Origin: Syncephalis plumigaleata
Taxonomy: Eukaryota; Zoopagomycota; Zoopagomycetes; Zoopagales; Piptocephalidaceae
NCBI GenBank assembly: GCA_025201365.1
Contig: JAIXMF010000092.1
Coordinates: 1 to 41,963, forward strand
DNA: 41,963 nucleotides
Reading direction: 5' to 3'
Below are positions 31,278-41,963 of the stretch, piece by piece. Under the pieces are notes generated by a model, which made no database searches, was not told the origin of the DNA, and worked only from the letters and a program-made list of their open reading frames with translations. A program made the position numbers and the translations under genes. How positions within the stretch are numbered: position 1 is the stretch's first letter; every line of letters starts with the position of its first letter.

Positions 31278-34200
31278 ATGGATAATCGTTCTCGTCGTAG
31301 TAAATCCTCTAAGCAGAATGATCGTTTCGCTCAATTACGAGAACTGAAACGAACTGGCCGTACGGGTCTGACCACCTATGAGGTAAAGGATGAGGCGATA
31401 TTCGACGAAGTAGACGAGAAGGAATACCAGGAAATGTTTAAACAGCGTGTTATGGAAGACGACTTTGTCGAGGACGACGACGGTCATGGCTATGTCGACT
31501 ATGGACTTGATGCGTGGGAGGACTCGGATCCTGCTGGTAGTTACGACGACGACGAGGAAGGAGCCTCTGGCGCGGATAGCAAGGAGAAGCGTAAAGCGGA
31601 TAAGCGTAAGAAGAAGGCGGTCTACAAGCAAACTCGCGACACTATACCTGTCAAGGCGGAACATCAGATTGGCGCGTTTTTCCAACGAGGACGCACTGAT
31701 GGCCATAAAAAGGTAGTGTATCAGTTGCCGAGTAGTATAGCAAAAGCAATAATAAGCCGATCTAATACAATATATGCAGGTCACTACTGATGCACAGGAT
31801 GATGCATTCATGTCAAATTTACTTGGTGATCTTGACCAGGCTATTAAGTCGGAATCTACGATAGATACGAATAGTCAAATGTCTGGTCAATCCATAGCAG
31901 CTACCCATAATGTCGCATCGATATATCGTTCTAAGCCAGCCAGTAGATTAGCAAACTCGAGTGTAAAGTCAAAGATGGAGCTGCTGGCACCTATTACACT
32001 ACCTGACGATCCCATGTCATCTGATTATACGACGAGCATAGAAGCACCGGTAAGCTGACAGCAGCTCAATTGGCCGTATCTAACATATACATATATACAT
32101 ATATATAATAGAAGATGTCGCCGATAGATATGAAACCATCATTGAATACTGCAAGCATGTCCGCAACATCTGAACCGGTGGCAGTCAAGACAGAAGAGAC
32201 GATTGCGGAAGACTTTGACAAATTAATCAATGACGTCGACTGGGCCGACATGGATATGGACATTGACATGGACGTTGACACGGATGCGGATAATGACAAT
32301 AAGCCAGCAGAAACCAAGGCGCAACCAACTATATTTGCTAATGTGGATAAGAATGCCGATTGTACAGATTGGACAGCTGTTCCTATCCAGTCGTCAGCAG
32401 TACCAGCGCCAGATATTCTGACTGATACTGCTACTACAACATCGTCATCATCGTCATTTACTCAGAGTAGCCAGAGTAGTCAGAGTAGTCAATGGAGTCA
32501 GGATACTTCGATACTGGAATCAGATGGCACATTACGTATGTACTGGTTTGATGCCTATGAAAAGAATGGAACGGTATATGTATTTGGTAAAGTAAGTATA
32601 TATTCATCATAATTGAAACCAATTAATAATCTTATAAACAATGTATATATATAGATCTATCATCGAGCATTGGGTCGATTCGTTAGCTGTTGTCTTACGG
32701 TGGCCAATATCGAGCGTAATGTCTATTTCCTCAAACGAGACACCGTACTCGATCAAGGTAAGCGAGTAGAATAGTGTATGGTACATATCGATTAGCAAAC
32801 ACTAACAATGCCACGCAATAGATGATCAGAGCGTGACGTTCGATGCATTGTATGAAGAAGTCGGAAAAGTGTGTCAGCAGCATCGTATTTCACGCTGGGC
32901 AGGCAAGGAAGTAATGCGTAAATACGCGTTTGAACTACGAGATATACCGGCCGAATCCACTTATCTTAAAATGGTGTATTCCTATACAGGTAGTAACATA
33001 TAGTGAGCAGTTACTTGATTATCTAATACATTGAACTGGTTATAGAATCTGCTTTACCGGCAGATCTCACGGGACGGACGTTCTCTCATGTCTTCGGTAC
33101 ACACACAAGTGCTATGGAGCAATTCATCATGAAGCGTAAACTAATGGGACCATCATGGCTCGTTATCAAAAACCCCAATCTATCATCTCGTAATGTAAGT
33201 GACTGCCAATGACAGCGATGCAATTCATTGCCGCGTATTAACATCATCCAGTTATCATGGTGTAAAGTAGAAGTATCGATTAGTGATCCAAAGCATGTTC
33301 AAGTGCTACGTGAACTGGATGCATCCGATGCCGTATTACCACCACCGCCATTAACCATAATGAGCTTGTCGTTACGCGTTGTAATGAATCGGCAGAAGCA
33401 TGTTAATGAGATTGTTATGGGTAGTGCATTAGTGTATCAACAAGGTAAAACTACCATTTATTCATTCGTAGATGTATAATCTAATCGGATGAGCGCGCTC
33501 TAGTTAATATCAATGATCCTACACCGGTGGAGAAACTACCACATGAAGCGTATTCCGTAATTCGTCAACTAAATAATACGCCATTTCCTATGGGATTGAA
33601 TCAGCTACTACAGAAGCATAATTTACGCACTGAATTGGCTAAAACAGAGCGTGCTTTACTGAACTATTTAATTAGTAAGCGATGTCTATGTGTTTGTTGA
33701 GAGAGAGCTTGTCTAACATGCACGCGTATGTGTATGTGCTTGTATTATTGCCATTTAGCAATGATCTATAAAATAGATCCCGATATCATTGTAGGGCATA
33801 ATTTCCTAGGATTCGATTTGGATGTCCTACTACATCGTATGAAGGCAAATCAGATTGATACATGGTCTCGTCTAGGTCGTCTTCGCCGTACCATGTAGGA
33901 TTTGTTCACTTCTTGTAGCGCGTATTAATATTAATATGAACATTATCGTTACTATTGTTATTACATTATTAGGTGGCCCAAATTACAAGCAGGTGCTGGT
34001 GGTATGGGCGAGACGACATTCGCGGAACGTGCCATAGTTAGTGGCCGTATTATTTGCGACACATATCTGTCGGCTAAGGTAAGTTCACGTCATCACGATT
34101 ATATGTCATATATTTACTCTTCATATATATAATCCACTAGGATTTGATCCGATCAAAGAGCTTTCGTCTCACGGAGTTGGCGTCAAGCCAGTTGAAGATT

Positions 34201-37040
34201 CAACGGGAAGACATTGAATTTGAGCAGATACCTAATTATTTCAAATCGGCCAATTTGCTTGTTCATCTAATTCGACATTGTGGATTCGACAATTACTTGG
34301 TTATTAGTCTAATGTCGAAGCTTCAAGTGTTGCCACTTACACGCCAGTTAACCTCATTGGCGGGTAATCTATGGTAAGTGTAATCGGTGCATGATGTACG
34401 AGACAATGACTAACTAGTCCATGCTAACAGGGCTCGTACCATGTCGGGTGCAAGAGCAGAGCGTAATGAATATCTACTGTTGCACGAATTTCATCAACGT
34501 AAATTTATCATACCAGATAAATGGCATGGTACAGGCAATGCTATAGCGATAGATGCTAATGATGAAGGTGAGTAGTCATAGTAGTAATGGCAGCAATAAT
34601 AATGGCAACAATATATTACTGTAGGGTCGAGACCAAAGACCGAGGGCAGACGTAAACCAGCCTATGCAGGCGGTCTTGTACTGGAGCCTAAGAAAGGATT
34701 CTACGATAAATACGTGCTTATGCTTGATTTCAACAGTCTATACCCATCGATTATTCAAGAGTTTAATATTTGCTTTACCACCGTGGATCGACCGGTAAGT
34801 TTGCACTAATAAAAAAGAAGCTAGGCTGATGCTAATGAAACGAATGCAATCCAGCTCAATAGTGAACAAGTGCCTGAAGTGCCGGATAGCGATTTTGAGA
34901 CCGGTATTCTACCTCGATTACTAGCCACACTCGTTGATAAGCGTCGACAAGTGAAGCGTCTAATGAAGGATCCCAAATGCACTACCGTAGAATACTCGCA
35001 ATACGATATTCGACAATTGGCGCTAAAGTTGACCGCCAATAGTATGTACGGTTGCTTAGGTTTTACCAATGCTAGATTCTACGCCAAATCATTGGCCATG
35101 CTCATCACGTCAAAGGGTCGAGAAATTCTACAGAGTACAGTTGAACTGGCCGAATCCAAAGGCTTAGATGTAGGCTAATGATAGAGAAGTGACTAGAAGG
35201 ATAGCTTACAAACACTTGTTTAACTAGGTTATATATGGTGACACCGATTCTATTATGATCTACACGAATACCGATGATTTGAATCAAGTTAAAGAGATTG
35301 GACAAAGCCTGAAACGGGATGTCAATAAGCGATACCGCTTATTAGAGATTGAAATGGACGGCTTCTATCGTCGTATGCTATTACTGAAGAAGAAGAAGTA
35401 TGCCGCATTAATGACAGAGGAGAAGAATGGCAGTCTGGTAACAACCATGGAGACGAAAGGTCTAGATCTCGTGCGACGTGATTGGTGCGAGCTATCTCAT
35501 GATGTATCCGAGTAAGTATGCTATCTAGCAGTTGTGATCAAGCTATAACCGTTTGTGCCTAGTTATGTATTGAAGCAGATTCTATCGGGTGATGGACGAG
35601 AAGAGATTCTCGATCGTATACATCAGTATTTAATGACGGTTGGACGTGAGACACGAGGCGATCTAGTACCCATTGATAAATTTGTTATTAACAAGGTGAT
35701 TTATTGTATATGAGTATATGGATATGTATAGGATAAATAGTTAACATTGCGGTATTTTGTATTAGGGATTGACCAAGCATCCTAATGAATACGCTGATGC
35801 CAAGAGTCAACCGCATGTTCAAGTAGCAAAGCGAATGATCCTCAAAGGTATTAGTGTTCGTACAGGCGACACAGTGCCATTCGTTATTTGTCAACAATCG
35901 GCCGTGACCTCGGAGACACAACCAGCAACTGGATCGTACGCAGAACGAGCACATCATCCCGATGATCTACGACGACCAGGATCCAATCTTACTATTGGCA
36001 AGTAGATGCTGGATTACCCTACAATATAGGATAGCTAATAAGCGTTGTATAGACTTTGAATGGTATCTGGGACAGCAGGTGCATCCACCTGTAGCACGTC
36101 TTTGCGCACCCATCGAAGGTACTGATGCTGGTCGATTGGCCGATTGTCTAGGTAAATAAATACACTCCAGATGGTATCGTGTACTAGCTACTAATGCTAT
36201 GCTGATCTTGATTGTATAGGATTGGATGCGAACAAGTATAGATCAACGACAATGGAAACTACGCAGGCTAGAGAGTTCGTTACACTGGATTCGCAAATTA
36301 CCGATGAAGAGCGATTCCATAGCGTGGACAAGTTCTTTGTTCGTTGTCCATTCTGTCAAAAGAGCAATCTATTCCATGGTGTAGCGCTGAACAAGGTACG
36401 TATCATTATTATCAAGTACATGTATATCATAGTATCTAATGGTGTATACATATATTAGACGACGCCCGAATACACTGGATTGCAATGTCCCAATAACGCA
36501 TGTCAGGCTATCTTGCCTGTAGGTTCCATTGGATTCCAGTTGAATAGCACGCTACAAAAGCACATCCGCAAGTATCAAGAAGGCTGGCTTCTATGTGACG
36601 ATCCCTCCTGTCAAACGCGTACTCGAATGCTTTCAGTACGTGGTCGTCGATGTGGACAAGCGGGCTGTCGTGGCATGTTGCGCTTAGAGGTAGGTGGATT
36701 AGTTTGCACTTATTATCATGGGATATTTACAATGTTCATACCTTTAGTACTCGGATACCAGTCTGTATAATCAGCTCTTGTATCTTAGTCGTCTGTTCGA
36801 CTATGAACGTGCTCGTGGACACTCTACAAACGATGAAGCTATACAAGGTAATGTAAACGACTTGTATGATCTCAATAGCATCTAACATCACATGAAACAG
36901 CCCAATTAATGAGTGTAACTATCGATGAACGCAAGGCACTTGCTCAACTTGGCGGCATTGTTAATCGATACTTGGAGCGTAACGCTCGTCGCTACGTTGA
37001 TCTGGGCGCTCTACTCTCGTTTTGTCGCTTAGCCATTTGA
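31278..37040 (+). CDS. POL1: DNA polymerase alpha catalytic subunit
   Basis: Twenty-two exons: 31278-31712, 31780-32049, 32112-32591, 32655-32757, 32822-32989, 33046-33194, 33252-33444, 33504-33674, 33759-33894, 33973-34078, 34141-34373, 34431-34567, 34625-34794, 34855-35169, 35228-35511, 35563-35695, 35766-35997, 36053-36151, 36220-36395, 36459-36689, 36748-36847, 36901-37040. They sum to 4461 nt, 1486 aa (human POLA1 1462). The N-terminus is acidic and disordered, with the [13 protein letters not shown] motif. The exonuclease-like domain includes [19 protein letters not shown] (about 660). Polymerase motif A is [17 protein letters not shown] (about 895), motif [10 protein letters not shown] (about 976) and motif C YGDTDS (1025-1030). 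The C-terminal CysA/CysB modules show [21 protein letters not shown] and CGQAGC. All catalytic motifs are intact, so this should be the functional replicative primase-polymerase subunit. The intron at 35998-36052 is GC-AG. Confidence 0.95.
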
Positions 37041-37480
37041 TAATGTAAAAGGACATTTGGGTGTAAATGAATAAATTAATAAAAACTGCTAGAAGTGATT
37101 ACTAGTTTTAATGATTCCGTATTTGCTCATTAATGGTTCCCCTTTTTTTATCACCTTTCGTTGAAGTATTTTTACACACTTGCCATTTCCTCATTTTACG
37201 TAGAAATGCTTTGCACACCATTTACACACAAACTACGTAGAATCGAAATGCACATAGCTAGCCATAACATCACGTGATGGTATAAACAACACACACCAAT
37301 CAACACTAGTTATTTCACGTGATTAATTATTTGGATTTTCCTCTGATCCTATAAAGGGGCGCTCCCCACCCTCCACCGTCAAGGCGATCATTTTTCGGAT
37401 CGTTTGATTTCTACTACCTGCTGCCTTTGTCGTTTACTCTCAGCTTTAACCCACTCTATTCTTGCTTATCATAACACATC
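37041..37480 (+). promoter_or_regulatory. Promoter of the arm B histone H4 gene
   Basis: CATCACGTGATG lies at 37268-37279 and a second TCACGTGA at 37315-37322. CCAAT is at 37296-37300 and TATAAAG at 37350-37356, about 125 bp before the ATG. A CT-rich leader runs from about 37405. Outside the last 29 bp the sequence is not a copy of the arm A H4 upstream region, yet it has the same element types and TATA spacing. The first part of the interval is the POL1 3' region. Confidence 0.65.
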
Positions 37481-37894
<414 letters not shown>

Positions 37895-38269
37895 ACCATT
37901 CGTTTGCACTCTCGCCAGCGCCTACGCACACACGCACGCACGCGCACTCTCATTCTCTCGTGTTGTTATTGGTATTTGTTCCACGTCTCACCACTGATGA
38001 TGACGACGACGACGAATACTTTTTCACTTTGGCATTATTTTTTGCTTAGCTCGCTCTTCTGTATAGTACAGCAATTAAACTATATCCGTTTGCGGAAACG
38101 GTTTCATATAAACGTATCATCATTATCATTATCATTATCATCATTAACAGCATCAATGTTCTAGTTTTGTATCATATTCTCTATCATCTCATCTAACGTC
38201 TTGTCATGTCATTCGTCTAATTGATTTATTATACGTTGTGTGTTTACCACCCTCTCGCCTTCCCTAATA

Positions 38270-40409
38270 ATGTCGTCCGTATCGCGTGAGCTGGCCCTAG
38301 AAGCTACAGTTGCCTTTCGTGAGCGTGAATACGAGCAGGCAATCGTGGCACTTACCGAACTAGACAAGCTGCTTGACGGTGGCAACGAACTGGTCAAGCG
38401 TAATCTCGTAGTTGCGCAATGGTATGCAACCCAACAGAAATACGCCGCCTCCTTTGAACAGTGGCTTGACCTGCACGAAGCAATTCCTGACGGGAAGCGC
38501 AGCACTGATTCCACGTTTATCGCTCAGTTCAATCGCGCGCTCTATTGTTTCTACGCTAATCGGCCTCAGAAAGCGCTGACCATACTGCAAGCGGTATGCT
38601 TTAACGAGCGTAAGGCTGAATCACGGTTGGAGGTGTCGCTCGTACTGCTGGCGCTTGATTTGTTCCTCGGCGAACGCAACATACGATGCGCTATCGAGTA
38701 TTTCGGGAAACTAGCGCCCGACTCAGTGGATAAGCACGCAACGCCAGACGAGCCAGGCTACTTTGACATTGTTTATCGCTTATACGAGGCGCGTGTCCAG
38801 CTGGCATCCGGTAGGAAATGGGATGCCGTAGGCAATCTACTGCAGTTGAACATTCCCGAGGAGTCGCACGAAGATACGCATCGTCCGCTTTACGTGGCTC
38901 ATTGGCATTTACGTTCGCAGTTGGCCCTCGCGTGCTATCAGACGGATACGCCGTATGACCTGGTGAACTGGACCGTGGACACGGCAGACACTCGAGCGAT
39001 TGATCAGAATGCACGCGGATGCATCTACTTGCAACAGGGTAAATGGGGACTTGCGGCGTACGCCTTTAATGAAGCAACAGCACTCTTGGATAGAGAAGAG
39101 AAACAGCGGACGCGTGGTCAATGTAAGTAGCAACTATTGACGCATGTGTGCATGTTTATTTACTAATTTACTATAAACTAACGGCATGCTAGTCTATCGT
39201 ATGCAACATGGCTGCTGTTCAATACGCGAGGCATTGTTTATCAATCGATGTCTAGTTCAACTGGTCACGGGCCAGCTGATCGCCACCATTAATCAGGTAG
39301 AAGAGTTTTTAGTTAGACAACTGGATAAACAGCAATACACGTCGTCCATCTACTGGTTACTACTAGGCGAGGCTATTATTTATTTATACGTTGATGAATT
39401 AGTAAGTAGTAGCAGTAGAAGAATAATAATGAATGCATGGATAGCTCATGTAAAAGCTATAGGATAGACATCAGTACCAATTGAGATCACACTCACGAAT
39501 ATCCGATATACATCGTAGAATGATTGATGCATTAGAACAGCTACTAAATATATCGTAAGTAGAGCAGACAATCGACTGCTGCTTGCTAATGATTGGCAAC
39601 AGAATTAGTCGCGACACAGCCTATTCATTGGAGTATGCAGCGGCATGTTTCCGCCAGTATTTGGTGATGCTACTCGATGAGTCCACGATGGACGTGCAAT
39701 CGAAAGACATTAATGAGCTGGTGAACGGACTCGGTGGACTACCCACCACGTATCGTCTACCGTATGCCTATGGCCTAGTGGCATGGACCTGGTGCGAGTT
39801 ACAGCGACAGGAATACGCCACGACCAAGCTACTATTACGCCAGTTCATTGACATTGACACAGCATGGCTTACGGGAGACGACCAGGAGGAGGAGGAAGCC
39901 AAGATAGCGGCACAGCGTATCAAGTAAGACGTCTACTCGCGTGTCATCACACAATCGTCTAGCAGCGTGTATTGACGCTCTGTTTATAGATTTCTATCGG
40001 ATATTTACATTGCAGTGCTGTTTCTGCAGAACAATCGTCACAATGACGCGCTAACCATACTCAACAACCCAGCGATATTCCCGTCATCGATGCAACAGGC
40101 AGCCACCAATGCAGCTGCAACGGCAATACGGCCACGGAAACATGCATACGAATTGGACATGCTCACCGATGGCAACTGGTCCACGCAGCTACGCTGTAAG
40201 CGACAACACTCGCGGTGATGTCCACGGTGCTTCATCAACTATGCTCCAGTTATAGCATTGACGATCACCGCTACAGAGACATGCTTCGCAATATGACGAC
40301 TAGCTATTTGGAATTGGATCAGCGTCGAATAGCAATTGATGCTCGTCCCAGTGGCGTGCAAGGTGTAGACGAACGACTACGACGTATGATCGACAACATG
40401 GATAAATAG
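38270..40409 (+). pseudogene. CNOT10-like TPR gene, frameshifted duplicate
   Basis: Second copy of the TPR gene, with exons 38270-39122, 39193-39401, 39475-39554, 39603-39923 and a fifth from 39990. All splice sites are preserved. Compared with arm A, one G is missing after position 40208. The frame then ends in HSR and a stop at 40216-40218, giving 563 aa instead of 627 and removing the last helices. The lost frame resumes and runs to the original stop at 40407-40409. Two substitutions in exon 4 (39688, 39823) change Val to Met and Ala to Thr. The first three exons show no difference. A truncated product could still fold in its N-terminal TPR part, so early pseudogene is the best description. 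A sequencing error at one base is the main alternative. Confidence 0.7.
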
Positions 40410-40935
40410 CAGCTGTGGCAGCAGATCTACGCCAGCCATCTCATTCCCTTCATACTCATTTGTGTTTATTATAAACCTTATAGATTGCAATGTTCACCGG
40501 CAAGTCATTAATGTGTACAGGCTTGTTTATTATAATGTATCGTGCAGTTGAATAGCACGACGAGTGCACGGCTATGTAATAGATGAGAGATAGATAGAGA
40601 ACCAACTCATGATGTTCAATTGTCTCGATAGCGCAATAACAACTAGGCAACAAGCTGTAATGCACACTCGATAAACATGTAAACAACTAGGCAACAAGCT
40701 GTAATGCTACTGACCACGTACAAGCTATGCTCTACTAGTCGTTGTCAATATCATAAAGTATTTAATACGAAATAAACCTGACTGACTTGTTGTTGCCTAT
40801 ATCAGGCACTCTTCATGATGATCCATGTCGCATATGCTAATAACTAATCGCACTACACATCTACGCTTGCGTGTACTAGCCATAGCAGTGCATCAATGGA
40901 TTATGATGATGATCTACGTGGTGCGTTACTTTTAC

Positions 40936-41404
40936 CGTAAGACTTTGATGTTACAATATACAAGTTCAATTTATTTTACGTATCAGCTAGTAACATCCAA
41001 TACCAAGTACTAAAACTCTTTAGGAATAGCAACGTGTTTATTGATTTATCAATCAATAAGGTGTTTTGGTGTACGTGTAAGGTAGTATAAACTAGATCAT
41101 ATATAGATGCATATAAGAATGCTTGAGAATCAGTATACCAACTCTACACCAACAGTTAGCAGCTATGTTAATGAGTGACGCAGCAGAATTATTACTATCT
41201 AGATTATATTTGATCACTATATTATGCACGATCATTTGTATATGCATTACACTTTAGCTATAACAGGGCATTTTAAATAGTACTACGAATGGATTTCTCT
41301 TAGTAGTTGTTCGTTTATTGATCGTGTTTACGCGAAAACATCAAAGCTCAGTATCAATACTTTTAGTATATTGTATTGAGCTGATCACTTTGCTTGTACG
41401 GCAG
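40936..41404. other. Unique flank beyond arm B
   Basis: AT-rich sequence with no supportable gene. It follows the abrupt end of the inverted repeat at 40935. It is probably the 3' flank of the kinase-like gene on the minus strand. Confidence 0.45.
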
Positions 41405-41963
41405 TTAGTTCGTCGTTGGCAGTTGGCCCGGTAATGGTTGTGTGTTTTCTAACGGGTTAGTACGTGGCAAAGATGGAAGCTTAGCAATAATGCTTCTAAC
41501 TCCAGCAAATGTATCTGTTACTTCAGGATAATAGATCTCGATGAACGATTTTAAAAACAATCTTCTTCTTTCAAGAAGTTCATGAATTCTCAAGGAGGAA
41601 TATTTTCGATGATCGGTGATTAGTTTAAACTCATATCCATAATATATTCCGCAGGTTCAATGTGGAGAATAGTTCCGGAAAGGACTCTCACATCTAAGCA
41701 AAAGACATTAGATAAACCGCTATGCTTAAATGGCTCGTTTCTATCTACATCCTGAGACCCAATCTGGATACCATCCTAATTTATGAGCCATCTTATGTGC
41801 TTCTATAAGCTGCTTCAAGTAGCTCTCCCTCAATCCTGGAGTTTCATGCTTGATCGAGCGAGAAAAAATTGAATAATCTTTTTGATAGTTGATGTATTCT
41901 ACCAAATAGCAGACATTATCCTTCTCTGTATAATATACTATTGGACAGCCTATAGATCTCATG
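41405..41963 (-). pseudogene. Partial kinase-like gene running off the window, possibly broken
   Basis: Minus-strand frames at 41962-41741 and 41593-41405 look like pieces of one gene. The first reads CPIVYYTEKDNVCYLVEYI, then PGLRESYLKQLIEAHKMAHKLGW. This is the pattern of a protein-kinase-like hinge (xxLVxxYI) and the helix preceding the catalytic loop (LIEAHKMAHKLG). Where a catalytic HxD or HGD segment would follow, the frame hits a stop (WYPDWVSGCR*). A different frame continues with DVDRNEPFKHSG...VFCLDVRV. A plausible C-terminal piece (IHELLERRRLFLKSFIEIYYPEV) ends at TAG 41405. I could not connect these pieces with a consistent splice, so the gene may be decayed or contain an intron I misread. 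The N-terminus lies outside the window. Confidence 0.35.

Noticed and set aside
40150-40260. Possible extra intron in the last TPR exon (GTAAGC donor near 40196)
   Set aside because: Splicing it out gives an early stop in the joined frame, and the intact copy in arm A reads straight through.

Overview
This is eukaryotic nuclear DNA, most likely from an early-diverging fungus. The evidence is an AT-rich, intron-dense layout with very short introns (about 49-102 nt, GTAAGT-type donors, CTAAT/CTAAC-like branch sites), canonical histones H3 and H4, a fungal-style secreted LPMO-like protein, and factors often missing from yeasts (SMG5-like, RNase H2C-like, CNOT10-like, PSMG4-like, ASNSD1-like). 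I cannot name the genus. All split genes were assembled by hand from splice signals. In each gene called complete, the summed exon length is a multiple of three and protein motifs continue across the junctions.

Left part (1-13.6 kb): a secreted low-complexity repeat protein (405-2069, +), a LYR-motif protein (2230-2556, +), a 13-exon SMG5-like NMD factor (6202-2944, -) head-to-head with a 4-exon RNase H2 subunit C (6437-7217, +), a seven-helix membrane protein (8875-7601, -), a 1.1-kb TA-flanked Tc1/mariner-like non-autonomous element (9353-10437), and a mitochondrial-type PPR protein (10808-13582, +).

Middle (13.6-23.7 kb): a long gene-poor stretch rich in CT tracts, holding one small two-exon acidic gene (15259-15577, +) and a possible transporter remnant. 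It is followed by an LPMO-like secreted protein (18245-18913, +), a 10-exon ASNSD1-type asparagine synthetase-like gene (21613-19293, -) and, divergently, a PAM2-CUE-CCCH-DUF1771-SMR mRNA-binding protein (21857-23736, +).

Right part (23.9-41.0 kb): a nearly perfect inverted duplication of about 3.48 kb (arm A 23885-27370, arm B 37452-40935) flanks a 10.1-kb spacer. Each arm carries histone H4 (one intron) and a 5-exon TPR gene resembling CNOT10. The arm A TPR gene is intact (627 aa). The arm B copy has a one-base deletion that truncates it. Arm A H4 shares a divergent promoter with H3 (27718-28128). Arm B H4 sits behind a different promoter that carries the same kinds of elements (CACGTG palindrome, CCAAT, TATA). 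The spacer also holds AOS1/SAE1 (29966-28588, -), PSMG4 (30862-30379, -) and the complete 22-exon DNA polymerase alpha catalytic subunit (31278-37040, +), which includes one GC-AG intron. The window ends in a partial, possibly broken kinase-like gene.

The neighbourhood is mostly housekeeping: chromatin assembly and replication (H3, H4, POL1, RNase H2C), mRNA decay (SMG5, CNOT10-like, PAM2/SMR protein), SUMO activation and proteasome assembly. I see no operon-like pathway. The most notable feature is the inverted H4/TPR duplication, which looks like ectopic gene conversion between two histone loci.
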